In this document: positions 6,016 to 15,285 of the stretch, piece by piece
How positions within the stretch are numbered: the first letter of the stretch is position 1
How the letters are laid out: each line of letters opens with the position of its first letter
Origin: Pseudomonas sp. 7P_10.2_Bac1
GTDB taxonomy: Bacteria > Pseudomonadota > Gammaproteobacteria > Pseudomonadales > Pseudomonadaceae
Assembly: GCF_025465935.1 (NCBI RefSeq)
Contig: NZ_JANLNV010000059.1
Coordinates: forward strand, 1-64,000
Direction of reading: 5' to 3'
Length of the DNA: 64,000 bases
Translations under genes and position numbers: made by a program
Notes under the pieces: generated by a model
Databases searched by the model: none
What the model was told of the DNA's origin: nothing
Seen by the model: the letters and a program-made list of their open reading frames with translations, nothing else

Positions 6016-7782
6016 TTAAAACTTCAGCCCCACGCTTAGCGCCACGAAGTCGCGGTCGCTGAGGGTGTTGTAGCGTCCACCAAAGAAGTTGGTGTACGAC
6101 AGGCTGCTCAAGTAGGTGTTTTCGTATTCGGCATCAAGGCCCAGGCTGATCGCCTTGCGGCCTTGGTTGAAAGTATTGTCCGGGCCCGGCGAGTAGCCGC
6201 TGACGTCATGGGACCAAGCCAGATTGGGCTTCAGGTCCAGGCCGGGCAGGACTTTGTTGTAGTCCCACACCGCACGGGCGCGATAGCCCCAGGCATTGGC
6301 CGTGGTAAAGCCGTCATGGCCATCAGTACCAAACACTGGATCGCGCCCATAACGCGCGTCGGCACTGCCTTCCAGCCCGGCGGTGTGGATCACGCCGACT
6401 TCGCCTATCAGGGTCAGCCGATCAGCGCCCATGGCATTGTCGAAAAAATGCTTCAGTGACGTCTGGAACTGAGTGATCTCTTTGCGCCGATAGCCCTGCA
6501 AATCATCCCCCGGCGACACACTCAGCGGGGATGCATCGGCCAAACCGGGCAACAAGGTCACGTTGGCGAACAGCAAGTCGTTGCTGTTGAGTTGCACCGG
6601 CGCGTTGGGCCGGTAGCTCAACTCGCCTTTCCAGACCGTACCTGTGGATAACGTGGTATTGAAGCTCAGCCCGAACAGGCGGATGTCTTGTGGGTAATCG
6701 ATGTAGTAACTGGAGTTGCCCGCCACGATCATCGGCGCCAGGTTGCCAGCCCCGGAGGCCATGTTGTAGGCCGATTGCGAGGCCGCGCGACCACTGAGGA
6801 TCGGATCACGGCTGTGGTAGTTCATGAAGAACGCACCAAAATCGGTGTCCAGCGGCTCAAACACGTAGTGCAAGGCCACACCAAACTGCCCACTGTTGCG
6901 TGCTTTTCGGTCAGACGCCCGACGCACCAACACGCCTTCACCGTTCACATCCACACCTGCCGACGTCAGCGCCGCCAGGTCAGCAACGTCCAGCGCAGAG
7001 CGTTTGTTCATCACCCGGTAATTGCCGCTGCAACCGTCGGCGATAACGTCAGATTGCGAAAAGAATGTCCCGCAGTTATCGGCCTCGGACTGTTCCCAAT
7101 CAAGTTGGTAAAAGGCCTGGGCAGACAGGTTGTCGGTCAGGTTTTGCGACACGTAGAACAGATTGACCGGAACCAGGCCGTCCTTGAATTCAGCACCCGG
7201 GCGTCGATAAGCAGAAACGTCCGTGGGGTTGATCGCATTGATCCCACCACCGATGAACTCCGCTTCCCCCCAACTGACCACTTGCTTGCCGACACGCACC
7301 ATCCCAGGCTGATCGCCGATGGCGTAGTTGTGGTAGACGTAGGCGTCCAGTAACTGCGTGCCCGCCGACTGGGCCGACGCCCTGCGGCCACTGTTACTGA
7401 TGGGTTTGAAGGGGCGGCTGTCGTCTTGCAGTTCGAAGTCGTACCAGTACTTGCCGCGCACGTAGAGACCGCTGTCGCCGTACTTCAACTCCAGGCCGTG
7501 GATACCGGTGAAAATTTTCGAAAAGGTTTCTCCGCGCTTGAAGTTCAAACGGCCATCATCGGAAATTTCGGATTGACCTGTACCGCCGTTATTGGCGCCG
7601 ATCAGCTTGTGGTCGGCCTTGGCGGTGGACCAACTGGCGCCAATGGCCAGTTCGGAGTCCAACTGGCCTTCAACTTCGCCAATGTTAAAGCTCACGCCCC
7701 AAGCGGGCCCGGCGAGCACCGAGGCGAGACTGACTGCCAAGGGCAGTTTGGCTCGGCACCAGAACCGGCTGACTGAGGGCAT
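6016..7782 (-). CDS. DUF1302 family outer-membrane-type protein
   Basis: A 588-residue protein with a signal peptide (hydrophobic LPLAVSLASVLAGPAWG near the start) and a long, aromatic, beta-rich body ending in a C-terminal phenylalanine (SVGLKF), as outer-membrane beta-barrels do. Length, the early ELAIGASWS strand and the GLELKYGDSGLYVRGKYWY strand fit DUF1302. Start 7782 is preferred to 7809 because GGAGAAGT precedes it. Family members often sit with DUF1329 proteins and are linked to lipid, sterol or aromatic compound traits; no DUF1329 gene adjoins here, since the MBL fragment follows directly. The substrate is unknown. Confidence 0.75.
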   Translation of the reverse strand: MPSVSRFWCRAKLPLAVSLASVLAGPAWGVSFNIGEVEGQLDSELAIGASWSTAKADHKLIGANNGGTGQSEISDDGRLNFKRGETFSKIFTGIHGLELKYGDSGLYVRGKYWYDFELQDDSRPFKPISNSGRRASAQSAGTQLLDAYVYHNYAIGDQPGMVRVGKQVVSWGEAEFIGGGINAINPTDVSAYRRPGAEFKDGLVPVNLFYVSQNLTDNLSAQAFYQLDWEQSEADNCGTFFSQSDVIADGCSGNYRVMNKRSALDVADLAALTSAGVDVNGEGVLVRRASDRKARNSGQFGVALHYVFEPLDTDFGAFFMNYHSRDPILSGRAASQSAYNMASGAGNLAPMIVAGNSSYYIDYPQDIRLFGLSFNTTLSTGTVWKGELSYRPNAPVQLNSNDLLFANVTLLPGLADASPLSVSPGDDLQGYRRKEITQFQTSLKHFFDNAMGADRLTLIGEVGVIHTAGLEGSADARYGRDPVFGTDGHDGFTTANAWGYRARAVWDYNKVLPGLDLKPNLAWSHDVSGYSPGPDNTFNQGRKAISLGLDAEYENTYLSSLSYTNFFGGRYNTLSDRDFVALSVGLKF

Positions 7783-7871
7783 TGATACTTCTCCGTGCGC
7801 ACGCTGCAATAAGCCCGCAAGGATGAAGGAAAACCAGAATTTGACAAGATTATCTACGCACCAAACCTCTG

Positions 7872-7938
7872 CTGGAGCGAGTTTGCCTCGCGATCTTTTG
7901 AGTGTTGAAAAGATCGCGAGGCCAGCTCGCTCCTGCAG
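7872..7938. repeat. REP palindrome pair
   Basis: CTGGAGCGAG...TCGCGATCTTTT followed by its near-complement AAAAGATCGCGAG...CTCGCTCCTGCAG forms a long hairpin between the DUF1302 and LysE genes. Related copies lie at 14862, 19256, 24034 and 45582, the Pseudomonas REP type. Confidence 0.8.
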
Positions 7939-7950
7939 ATGGCAATGCGG

Positions 7951-8592
7951 TCAATGCATCTCGGTGAAGGCCAGTTTCACGCCCAGCGCCACCAACACCG
8001 CGCCCATGGTGCGATCAAACCAGTGGCCCATGCGGGCAAAGCCGGTGCGCACACGCTGATGGCTGAACAGCATTGCTACCATGCAGAACCAGACGCCGGT
8101 TGCGATCGCGAGGTACACGCCATAGCCCGCCTGGATCGCCAGCGGAGTGTGCGGGTTGATCACAACAGTGAACAACGACAGGAAAAACAGCGTCGCCTTG
8201 GGATTCAGGCCGTTAGTCACGAAACCCGACGTAAAGGCGCCACGCGCCGTGCGTTCACCCACCGGCAAGGCTGCCGAGACAGCGGCCGGATCGGCAGGCT
8301 TGGCGCGCAGTGCCTTGATCCCGATGTACAGCAGGTACGCCGCCGCCAGCCATTTGAGCGCGTTAAACAGCACAATCGACTGCGACACAATGATCCCGAT
8401 ACCCAGCAACGAGTAGCCTACGTGCAGGAAAATCGCCGAACCTACGCCAAACGCGGTAAAAATACCGGCGCGGCGACCATGGGTCACGCTTTCACGCACC
8501 ACCACCGCAAAATCCGGCCCCGGGCTGGCCACGGCCAACAAGTGAATCAAAGCGACAGTCAAAAATTCTGTCCAGTACATGCACGGCTCCAT
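7951..8592 (-). CDS. LysE/RhtB-family amino-acid exporter
   Basis: A 213-residue inner-membrane protein with about six hydrophobic segments and the family's hallmark near the first helix, ASPGPDFAVVVRES (about 22-35), plus the GFVTNGLNPKATLFFLSLF segment before the fourth helix. These are typical of LysE/RhtB exporters of amino acids or homoserine lactones; the exact substrate cannot be read. It is divergent from the hydroxyacid dehydrogenase gene, with 68 bases between the two starts. Confidence 0.85.
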   Translation of the reverse strand: MEPCMYWTEFLTVALIHLLAVASPGPDFAVVVRESVTHGRRAGIFTAFGVGSAIFLHVGYSLLGIGIIVSQSIVLFNALKWLAAAYLLYIGIKALRAKPADPAAVSAALPVGERTARGAFTSGFVTNGLNPKATLFFLSLFTVVINPHTPLAIQAGYGVYLAIATGVWFCMVAMLFSHQRVRTGFARMGHWFDRTMGAVLVALGVKLAFTEMH

Positions 8593-8660
8593 TACAAATT
8601 GTTTCTTCTGTTAGGCTCGACACCTTACGCCTTCACTCGACAGCACAAAAGGTACAGTTG

Positions 8661-9626
8661 ATGACGAATACTCACCGCGCAGTCTTCCTTGATCACCCAA
8701 CCCTGGACCTGGGCGATCTCGATCTCAGCCCGTTACGCAACACGTTCGGCGAGCTGCAGTTGTACTCGGACACCACGCCAGACAACATCATCGAACGCTT
8801 GCAGGGCGCCCGCGTCGTCATCAGCAACAAAATCCTGCTCAACGCCGCCACCCTCGCCGCCTGCCCCGATCTCAAGCTGATCCTGGTCGCCGCCACCGGC
8901 ACCAACAACGTGGACCTGCAAGCCGCCCGTGAGCACGGCATCACCGTTGCCAACTGCCAGGGTTACGGCACCCCTTCCGTCGCGCAACATACCCTCGGCC
9001 TGCTGCTGGCACTGGCGACACGACTGGTCGACTACAACAAAGCCGTGGCTGACGGCCAATGGCAGCAGGCCAAGCAGTTTTGCCTGCTGGATTTCCCGAT
9101 TGTCGAACTGGAAGGCAAGACCCTTGGCCTGTTTGGCCATGGCGAATTAGGCAGTGCAGTGGCCAAACTGGCCGAAGCCTTTGGCATGAGGGTGTTGATC
9201 GGGCAGATTCCCGGCCGCCCGGCGCGCGCCGACCGCCTGACCGTGGACGAACTGCTGCCCCAGGTCGACGCCCTGACCTTTCACTGCCCGCTCAATGAAC
9301 ACACCCGCAACTTTATCGGTGCCCGCGAACTGGCCCTGCTCAAACCTGGCGCGTTTGTGGTGAATACCGCGCGCGGCGGCATGATTGATGAACAAGCGCT
9401 GGCCGACGCCTTGCGCAGCGGTCATTTGGGCGGCGCGGCTACCGATGTACTGAGCGTCGAACCGCCACGCGACGGTAACCCGCTGCTGGCTGCCGACATT
9501 CCGCGCCTGATCATCACCCCGCACAGCGCCTGGGGTAGCCGCGAGGCGCGGCAAAGAATCGTCGGCCAACTCACCGAAAATGCCCAGGCATTCTTCAACG
9601 GTACAGCGCTACGAGTCGTCAGTTGA
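8661..9626 (+). CDS. D-2-hydroxyacid dehydrogenase (glycerate/hydroxypyruvate reductase type)
   Basis: A 321-residue NAD(P)-dependent dehydrogenase. The Rossmann motif GHGELGSAV follows GKTLGLF (about 150-165). The catalytic arginine sits in NTARGGMID (about 234-242), the glutamate in [10 protein letters not shown], and the histidine in ITPHSAWGS (about 292-300). The set matches the HprA/GhrB-type group that reduces hydroxypyruvate or glyoxylate. The ATG at 8661 is used; a TTG one codon upstream is in frame. AAAGG lies 8 bases ahead of the ATG. rsmC follows 31 bases downstream on the same strand. Confidence 0.85.
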   Translation: MTNTHRAVFLDHPTLDLGDLDLSPLRNTFGELQLYSDTTPDNIIERLQGARVVISNKILLNAATLAACPDLKLILVAATGTNNVDLQAAREHGITVANCQGYGTPSVAQHTLGLLLALATRLVDYNKAVADGQWQQAKQFCLLDFPIVELEGKTLGLFGHGELGSAVAKLAEAFGMRVLIGQIPGRPARADRLTVDELLPQVDALTFHCPLNEHTRNFIGARELALLKPGAFVVNTARGGMIDEQALADALRSGHLGGAATDVLSVEPPRDGNPLLAADIPRLIITPHSAWGSREARQRIVGQLTENAQAFFNGTALRVVS

Positions 9627-9657
9627 TAAACTGCGCCCCTTTTTTGAGGAGCAGATT

Positions 9658-10656
9658 ATGGATCCGCGCAGTGAAGTACTGCTTCGTCAGCCTGACTACT
9701 TTCAAGGCTCGGTACTGTTAGTCGGTTTGCCGGCTGACGACTTGCTTGGTCAATTGCCGAACGCGCACGGCTGGTGCTGGCACGCGGGCGATCAGGCTGC
9801 ACTCGACGCCCGCTTTGCCGGGCGTGTGGCGTTTGGCGTCGAAGTCCCGGCCCAGGCCTTCGACACCGCCGTGGTGTTCTTGCCCAAATCCAAGGAACTG
9901 AGCGACTACGTACTCAAGGCCGTGGCCGCTCGCCTGCCCGATGCCGACGTGTTTCTGGTTGGCGAGAAAAAAGGCGGTATCGAAGGCGCATCCAAGCAGC
10001 TCACTGCGTTCGGCAAGCCGCGCAAGCTCGACAGCGCCCGGCATTGCCAGCTGTGGCAAGTCACCGTAGAGAACACTCCGCCAGCCCCGGTGCTGGAACA
10101 ACTGGCGCAGCACTATGAGCTGGAGCTGCCCGACGGTCCGCTGAGCGTCGTCAGCCTGCCGGGAGTCTTCAGCCACGGTCGCCTGGATCGCGGCAGTGCC
10201 TTGCTGCTTGAACATTTGGACAAGCTGCCCAGCGGTCACTTGCTGGATTTCGGCTGCGGGGCTGGCGTTCTGGGAGCTGCCATTAAACGCCGTTACCCGC
10301 ATAACAACGTCACGCTGCTCGATGTCGATGCATTCGCCACTGCCAGCAGCCGTCTGACCTTAGCTGCCAACGGTCTGGAAGCCGAGGTTATTACGGGTGA
10401 CGGAATCGACGCCGCCCCGATGGGTTTAAACACCATTCTGAGCAACCCACCGTTCCATGTCGGCGTCCATACGGATTATCACGCCACCGAAAACTTGCTG
10501 AGAAAATCGATCAAACATCTGAAAACAGGCGGCGAACTTCGTCTTGTCGCCAACAGCTTCCTGCGCTACCAACCGCTGATCGAAGAGCAATTCGGGCACT
10601 GCACGGTCAAGGCTGAAGGACAGGGTTTCCGGATCTACAGCGCCAAGCGTCGCTGA
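9658..10656 (+). CDS. rsmC: 16S rRNA (guanine-N2-)-methyltransferase RsmC
   Basis: RsmC methylates G1207 of 16S rRNA in the assembled 30S subunit using S-adenosylmethionine. The 332-residue protein has the expected two-lobed build: a degenerate N-terminal methyltransferase lobe and a C-terminal active lobe with the SAM motif [11 protein letters not shown] (about 196-206) and the catalytic SNPPFH motif (about 262-267). It opens with the family-like [11 protein letters not shown]. Start 9658 is chosen because GAGGAG precedes it by 7 bases; the frame is open further upstream into the dehydrogenase gene. The next feature downstream is the Mn2+ riboswitch. Confidence 0.92.
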   Translation: MDPRSEVLLRQPDYFQGSVLLVGLPADDLLGQLPNAHGWCWHAGDQAALDARFAGRVAFGVEVPAQAFDTAVVFLPKSKELSDYVLKAVAARLPDADVFLVGEKKGGIEGASKQLTAFGKPRKLDSARHCQLWQVTVENTPPAPVLEQLAQHYELELPDGPLSVVSLPGVFSHGRLDRGSALLLEHLDKLPSGHLLDFGCGAGVLGAAIKRRYPHNNVTLLDVDAFATASSRLTLAANGLEAEVITGDGIDAAPMGLNTILSNPPFHVGVHTDYHATENLLRKSIKHLKTGGELRLVANSFLRYQPLIEEQFGHCTVKAEGQGFRIYSAKRR

Positions 10657-10699
10657 CATTTTTTAAAAAACAGGGCTTGCCGGATCGGATTTGCCTAGG

Positions 10700-10905
10700 C
10701 AGAATCCGCTCCGTCCTAGGGGAGTAGTCTCCCACGAGCAATCTGCTCGTCCGGCATGCGTCAACATACTTGGTCAACAGACCATGGCGCATGCGACCCA
10801 GGCGTCCGCACAGACGGACCGGGGTTTGACAAGACCTATGACACGAACACCTGACCCGGGGCGGGGAGGTTGTACGTGTCATAGCCGTGTCGACCCGCCC
10901 CTGGA
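10700..10905 (+). promoter_or_regulatory. yybP-ykoY manganese riboswitch
   Basis: The leader of the TMEM165-type gene holds the family hallmarks: GGGGAGTAG (10719-10727), then a helix GCATGCG (10754-10760) with CGCATGC (10788-10794), an internal TCAACATACT loop (10761-10770), and an inner stem TGGTC/GACCA (10771-10784). Downstream, GGGGCGGG (10858-10865) can pair with CCCGCCCC (10894-10901) just ahead of the start codon, a candidate expression platform. In known cases this riboswitch binds Mn2+ and turns on Mn export genes. Assignment is by motif reading, not a covariance search. Confidence 0.85.
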
Positions 10906-10915
10906 AACCTACCTG

Positions 10916-11503
10916 ATGATGCTCGACTCCTTACTCGTTCCGACCGCAATCGTTGCTCTGGCCGAAATCGGCGACAAGACGCAACTGCTCGCACTAATCC
11001 TCGCCGCGCGTTTTCGCAAACCCTGGCCCATCATTGCCGGCATCATCGTCGCGACCCTCGCCAACCATGCCGCAGCCGGTGCTGTAGGCGCCTGGTTCAG
11101 TACGTTCTTCACGGATGTGATGTTGCACTGGATCCTCGCCGCGAGCTTTACCGCCACCGCATTGTGGACGCTGGTGCCCGACAAGATGGACGACGACGAA
11201 GCCAGTACGACGCGCAAATACGGTCCGTTCATTACCACGCTGATCACCTTTTTCATTGCCGAAATCGGCGACAAGACCCAGGTGGCGACCGTCATGCTGG
11301 CCGCGCAGTATCCGGATTTGTGGCTGGTGATTATCGGCACCACCCTGGGCATGCTGATTGCCAACGTACCGGTGGTATTGGCGGGTAACTTTGCGGCAGA
11401 CAAACTGCCCCTGACCCTGATTCGCCGCCTGGCAGCGACCGCGTTCTTCGTATTGGCCATTGTGGCCGTGTACAACGCCATGGTGACCAGCGGCTGGGTG
11501 TAA
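10916..11503 (+). CDS. TMEM165/GDT1 (UPF0016) family Mn2+ transporter
   Basis: A 195-residue inner-membrane protein of six helices arranged as two repeats, each with the family's metal-binding motif EIGDKTQ (17-23 and 116-122). Bacterial members export manganese (MneA/MntX type). Control by the yybP-ykoY riboswitch directly upstream supports Mn2+ as substrate. The start is one of two adjacent ATGs at 10916/10919; the frame is open back to 10691 but that stretch is the riboswitch. A CCCTCTCCC-type palindrome follows the stop codon. Confidence 0.88.
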   Translation: MMLDSLLVPTAIVALAEIGDKTQLLALILAARFRKPWPIIAGIIVATLANHAAAGAVGAWFSTFFTDVMLHWILAASFTATALWTLVPDKMDDDEASTTRKYGPFITTLITFFIAEIGDKTQVATVMLAAQYPDLWLVIIGTTLGMLIANVPVVLAGNFAADKLPLTLIRRLAATAFFVLAIVAVYNAMVTSGWV

Positions 11504-11505
11504 AA

Positions 11506-11542
11506 CCCAACCCAACCCTCTCCCAGAGGGAGAGGGAGCTGA
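11506..11542. repeat. CCCTCTCCC-type intergenic palindrome
   Basis: AACCCTCTCCC followed by GGGAGAGGGAG forms a short hairpin three bases after the TMEM165-type gene. It belongs to the same repeat family as the copies at 63235 and 63340. Confidence 0.6.
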
Positions 11543-11599
11543 TTTGTGGCGTTTCGCAGATCGGCTTTTGCCGTTAGGGCCAGGGTGCGGGCAAGACCG

Positions 11600-12421
11600 T
11601 TATTGAGTTTTAGGCGCCTGTTGATAAAGCGGCATCACTTTGGGAATTGCCGCCTCCAGCGAGGCGATCCGGCTACTGGAGGCCGGGTGGGTGCTCATGA
11701 ATTCAGGCGGCGAGTTCTGCGACGCCTGGCCCATTTTCTGCCACAGGGTGATCGCCGCATTCGGGTTGTAACCCGCACGCGCCGCCAACTCCAGGCCAAT
11801 CAGGTCGGCTTCGTTTTCATTGCTGCGGCTGTTTGGCAGCGTGAGGCTGTAATTGACCACCGTATCGGCCAATTGCATGCTGTCCTGCCCCAACCCCAAC
11901 AAGGCGCCAGCGCCCTGCTTGGCAATCTCGATGCCGTACGCCTTGGACATGGACTCGCGGCCATGCTCGCGCAAAGCGTGGGCAATTTCATGCCCCATGA
12001 CCGCAGCAATTTCGTCATCGCTCAGGTTGAGCTGTTCGATGATCCCACTGTAGAAAATGATCTTGCCGCCAGGACCACAGTTGGCATTGAGTTCGTCACT
12101 CTTGATCAGATTGACCTCCCAGTTCCATTGCGCGGCATCCGGGCGGAACGCCGGCGCCTGAGCGATCAGGCGATTGGCAATGGCCTGCAGGCGCTTGGCG
12201 TTGGTACTGGTCTTGTCCAGCACCCCCTTGGCGTTGGCTGTGCTGACGGTTTCCTGGTAGGACTGTGCATACATTTGGTCAACCTGCTGGCTCGACAGCA
12301 TGCTGAACATGTACTGCTTGCGCTCAACCCCCACTGCTCCACCCTGAGTGGTGTTCACCGCCTGACAGCCACTGAGCAACACCCCGGCGCCCAGTGCGCA
12401 CATTACCGCTAACTTACCCAT
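11600..12421 (-). CDS. M48-family metalloprotease lipoprotein
   Basis: A 273-residue lipoprotein: the signal peptide ends in VLLSGC (lipobox), and the zinc-protease motif HEIAHALREH lies in the middle, with a downstream NEADLIGLELAARAG segment that supplies the third zinc ligand. This is the LoiP/YcaL type of periplasmic or outer-membrane-anchored M48 protease linked to envelope quality control. Start 12421 is used because GGAGAG precedes it and it places the signal peptide at the N-terminus. Confidence 0.88.
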   Translation of the reverse strand: MGKLAVMCALGAGVLLSGCQAVNTTQGGAVGVERKQYMFSMLSSQQVDQMYAQSYQETVSTANAKGVLDKTSTNAKRLQAIANRLIAQAPAFRPDAAQWNWEVNLIKSDELNANCGPGGKIIFYSGIIEQLNLSDDEIAAVMGHEIAHALREHGRESMSKAYGIEIAKQGAGALLGLGQDSMQLADTVVNYSLTLPNSRSNENEADLIGLELAARAGYNPNAAITLWQKMGQASQNSPPEFMSTHPASSSRIASLEAAIPKVMPLYQQAPKTQ

Positions 12422-12468
12422 CGAGGCTCTCCATAAAGATGGTCTATAAAGGTGGCGCGCATCGTATA

Positions 12469-13095
12469 TCAACCCGGTGTCAGGCACTCGGGTGCATTGA
12501 GTTTGGGATCATTGACCAGATTGGCCAAAGGTCGTTCACGCAACGCCGTTTGCGGGCTGGCTAGCAAGGCCTGCAACACAGGCAACGGTGTCTCGGGATC
12601 GAGCCAGGCTTGCTGCCCGGCGTCGTCGAGGATCAGCGGACGACGCTGCGTGGCCGCCGCCTGAGTCACCACCGCAGTGCTCAACCAGACATGCCCTTCG
12701 ACCGGATAGGCTTCCCAGATTCCGGCAAAAAACAACGAAGAGCCCACGCCCGGGGTCAACCAGAAGGGTCGCTTGCGCACATTGCCGCGCCACTCATAAA
12801 AGCCGTTGGCGGGGATCAGGCAACGGCGCTGACGAAAGGCTTCGCGGAACATCGGCTGCTCGGCCAGGGTTTCGGCACGGGCGTGAGCAGGCGTGCGCGA
12901 CAGGTCGGTCATCCAGGCCGGTGTCAGCCCCCAGCGCGCCCGCGCCAGCTCTCGCTGCCCCGGCTCAAGAGCAGTGCGCATGATCAAGACCGAGTCGTTG
13001 GGGGAGATGTTCCATTGGGCCTGCTGGTCCGCCGGAAACCCAGGCAAGGCTGCAAAGGCAGGGCTCCAACGAAACAAGGCAAAACGTCCACACAT
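12469..13095 (-). CDS. SRAP-domain (YedK/HMCES-type) abasic-site protein
   Basis: A 208-residue protein starting MCGRFA. In SRAP proteins Met1 is removed and Cys2 forms a DNA-protein crosslink with abasic sites in single-stranded DNA, shielding them. Other family marks are the NISPNDSVLIM segment (Asn and Pro near the active site), the RAETLAEQPMFREAF segment with its catalytic-region Glu, and CLIPANGFYEWRG. The start at 13095 is fixed by the need for Cys at position 2; an in-frame ATG four codons upstream would hide it. Likely active during replication stress. Confidence 0.9.
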   Translation of the reverse strand: MCGRFALFRWSPAFAALPGFPADQQAQWNISPNDSVLIMRTALEPGQRELARARWGLTPAWMTDLSRTPAHARAETLAEQPMFREAFRQRRCLIPANGFYEWRGNVRKRPFWLTPGVGSSLFFAGIWEAYPVEGHVWLSTAVVTQAAATQRRPLILDDAGQQAWLDPETPLPVLQALLASPQTALRERPLANLVNDPKLNAPECLTPG

Positions 13096-13139
13096 GGGGC
13101 TGTACAACTCTTTTATAAAGAAACAGTGAAAAAGGCTGC

Positions 13140-13400
13140 TCAGCAGTCCAGTACACCAGGGAAGCTCTCAGGCTCGTCATCCGCCAGCGGCGAGGCGCCA
13201 TTGTACGCATCGATCAACTCACGCGCCTGCAACGCCTGATCATTGGCCACAGCCAATCCCAGCAACCCCAGTGCGGGTAACTCGCCCATGCCGCCCACCA
13301 GATCACTCCCCTGCAGGCTTGCAACTATTCCTTCACTGGCAAGCATGACCACCAAGAGTTCAGCCTCCATCAAGTTTTCCGGCTCGTAGATTCGCTGCAT
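13140..13400 (-). CDS. DUF2007 domain protein
   Basis: An 86-residue protein with the DUF2007 pattern: an opening RIYEPENLMEAELLVVMLAS, then GI.ASLQG and a LGLAVANDQALQAREL helix. DUF2007 has a ferredoxin-like fold and is described as a putative signal-transducing domain; its ligand is not known. It lies next to a small CPXCG protein on the same strand, a pairing that is common in Pseudomonas. Confidence 0.75.
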   Translation of the reverse strand: MQRIYEPENLMEAELLVVMLASEGIVASLQGSDLVGGMGELPALGLLGLAVANDQALQARELIDAYNGASPLADDEPESFPGVLDC

Positions 13401-13412
13401 CGCGCTTACCTG

Positions 13413-13595
13413 CTACTCATTTTCGCTGTGGACGTCGAGCATCCATTCATGACCATCTGTCTGGAGCGTGAAAACAATAGGCCGGCAACACACCGCGCAA
13501 TCTTCAATGTATTGTTGATCGCCCCCCGACAGGTCGAGAACGGCTTCGTTCGGCTCGCCACAATAAGGGCAATCATAGTGTTCCGTTTCAAGCAT
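13413..13595 (-). CDS. CPXCG-motif cysteine-rich small protein
   Basis: A 60-residue protein with two Cys pairs, CPYCG near residue 9 and CAVCCRP near residue 34, forming a probable zinc ribbon. The family is uncharacterised. The start at 13595 leaves the zinc ribbon near the N-terminus as in the family; the frame is open further upstream, into the opposite gene's leader. It ends 13 bases ahead of the DUF2007 gene, so both are probably co-transcribed. Confidence 0.8.
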   Translation of the reverse strand: MLETEHYDCPYCGEPNEAVLDLSGGDQQYIEDCAVCCRPIVFTLQTDGHEWMLDVHSENE

Positions 13596-13698
13596 CGCGG
13601 TCTCCAGAGTGACTTGTGCGTATAATCGCCGGTCTATTAGCAGGGCCTTATTTTGTCCTGCCCTGCGTACTAACCCTAGCCGTTTCCAACAAGAGAAC

Positions 13699-14865
13699 AT
13701 GATGGGCGAATTCGATACCATCCGACCTTACAGTGACACTGAAGTCCCGGCTGTTCTGGCCCGGCTACTCAGTGACAAGGCTTTTCTAGATATCCTGACT
13801 CACTTTCGCTTTCCACGCCTGGCGGGGGCATTCGGCTGGCTGTTAAAACCCCTTATAGCGCATCGCCTGCGCAAAGAGTTCGCGAACGTCACGTCCGTCG
13901 CAACCCTGCAGGACAAGGTCGAAGTGTACGTCGACCGCACCATCGAGCATGCCACAGATGGCGTGACCTATACCGGCGTCGAGCATTTGAAGTCCGGTAC
14001 CGCTTATCTGTTCCTGGCCAACCACCGCGACATCGTGATGGATCCGGCCTTCGTCAACTACGCCGTGTACCACGCAGGCTTGCCGACCCCGCGCATTGCG
14101 ATTGGCGACAACCTGCTGCAAAAGCCCTTTGTCAGCGACCTGATGCGCCTGAACAAGAGCTTCATCGTGCACCGTTCGATCACCGGTCGCCGCGAAAAAC
14201 TGGCGGCTTATCAGTTGCTGTCGGCGTATATCAACCATTCGATTCGTAACGACGGCCAGTCCATCTGGATCGCCCAAGCCGAAGGTCGCGCCAAAGACGG
14301 CGATGACCGTACAGACTCGGCGATCCTGAAGATGTTCCACATGAGCCGTAAAGACGAGCCCTTCGCCGAGGTCATTCAATCACTGAACCTGACCCCGGTG
14401 TCGATCAGCTACGAATACGACCCGTGCGACCAGGCCAAGGCCCGCGAGCTGTACATTCGTGCAACGACGGGCACCTACAGCAAAGCTGCGGGCGAAGACG
14501 ACACCAGCATTGCCAACGGCATCACCGGCTACAAAGGTCGCGTACACGTGAACTTTGCGGCGCCGCTGACTGAAGCGTTCGAGGACAGCAAGCTGCTGGC
14601 CACCGAAGTGGATCGTCATATCCTCACAGGCTACCGCCTGTTCCCGGCGCACTACCTGGCGTATGCGCAGTGGAACGATGCCGACCCGCAATTGCAGGTT
14701 CCGACCGCTGCCGAAGTCTTCCCAGCCGAAGAACTGGCCAAGGCCCAGCAAGAATGGCAACGCCGCCTGGACGCCTGCCCTGCCGAGCATCGCCCGTATC
14801 TGGTGCAGCAATACGCAATGCCGGTGCGCAACCAGTACCGCGTCAAGGCCGGCTTGGCGCTGTAG
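13699..14865 (+). CDS. PlsC-type 1-acyl-glycerol-phosphate acyltransferase family protein
   Basis: A 388-residue acyltransferase. The catalytic motif NHRDIVMD (NHX4D) and the substrate-binding motif AEGRAKDG (EGxR-like) are present, with long flanking regions that fit the larger cytoplasmic or peripheral PlsC relatives of gamma-proteobacteria rather than PlsC itself. It probably acylates a glycerophospholipid precursor at the inner membrane; the real acceptor is not known. AAGAGA precedes the paired ATGs at 13699/13702. It is divergent from the CPXCG gene. The stop codon TAG lies inside a REP palindrome. Confidence 0.8.
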   Translation: MMGEFDTIRPYSDTEVPAVLARLLSDKAFLDILTHFRFPRLAGAFGWLLKPLIAHRLRKEFANVTSVATLQDKVEVYVDRTIEHATDGVTYTGVEHLKSGTAYLFLANHRDIVMDPAFVNYAVYHAGLPTPRIAIGDNLLQKPFVSDLMRLNKSFIVHRSITGRREKLAAYQLLSAYINHSIRNDGQSIWIAQAEGRAKDGDDRTDSAILKMFHMSRKDEPFAEVIQSLNLTPVSISYEYDPCDQAKARELYIRATTGTYSKAAGEDDTSIANGITGYKGRVHVNFAAPLTEAFEDSKLLATEVDRHILTGYRLFPAHYLAYAQWNDADPQLQVPTAAEVFPAEELAKAQQEWQRRLDACPAEHRPYLVQQYAMPVRNQYRVKAGLAL

Positions 14866-14926
14866 GAGCGAGCTTGCCTCGCGATCTTTTGATCTTCAAA
14901 GGATCGCAAGGCACGCCAGCCCCTGG
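14862..14926. repeat. REP palindrome overlapping a stop codon
   Basis: GTAGGAGCGAGCTTGCCTCG starts this copy, followed by a degenerate second arm (AAAGGATCGCAAGGCACGCCAGC). The TAG inside its first bases is the stop codon of the acyltransferase gene. Confidence 0.75.
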
Positions 14927-15018
14927 CAAAAATGCCGACCAGCCTAAATTGCCATGTCACCGTTTCGTCATGAAGAGAGGCCACTCTATGGCCCCTCGAC
15001 ACGGACACGGAGCTTGTC

Positions 15019-15225
15019 ATGCTGCACGCTGAAAACCAGGACCGCCTCTACCTGATCGCCCCGAGTGATGAACAACAGGCGCTCATCGAAAGTTTTTCCT
15101 TCAATGTCCAGGACCGCCACTGGCTGGTCTATTGCGCCCTGAGCGGCCACACCCATGCCGATTTGCCTGAATTGGACCTGCTCACAGGCATCAGCCGCCT
15201 CGAGCTTTACGCCGAGGCCGCATGA
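15019..15225 (+). CDS. small conserved-type hypothetical protein
   Basis: A 68-residue acidic protein with no signal peptide, membrane segment or known motif. It has a regular beta/alpha look (DRLYLIAPSDEQQALI, HWLVYCALSG). GGAG lies about 10 bases ahead of the ATG, and a bidirectional terminator follows 14 bases after its stop, which supports it as a real gene. I do not recognise the family. Confidence 0.55.
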   Translation: MLHAENQDRLYLIAPSDEQQALIESFSFNVQDRHWLVYCALSGHTHADLPELDLLTGISRLELYAEAA

Positions 15226-15238
15226 ACCGATCCGACAC

Positions 15239-15274
15239 AAAAAAGCCCGAACTCAATCCGTTCGGGCTTTTTTA
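15239..15274. terminator. bidirectional terminator
   Basis: AAAAAAGCCCGAA pairs with TTCGGGCTTTTTT around a 9-base loop, with an A-run on one side and a T-run on the other. It serves both the small gene at 15019 and the convergent lipoprotein gene at 15286. Confidence 0.9.
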
Positions 15275-15285
15275 TTGTTCAATGA

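Noticed and set aside
10691..10915. 75-codon upstream extension of the TMEM165-type gene
   Set aside because: This stretch is the yybP-ykoY aptamer; the encoded residues do not resemble the family and the membrane protein starts naturally at 10916.
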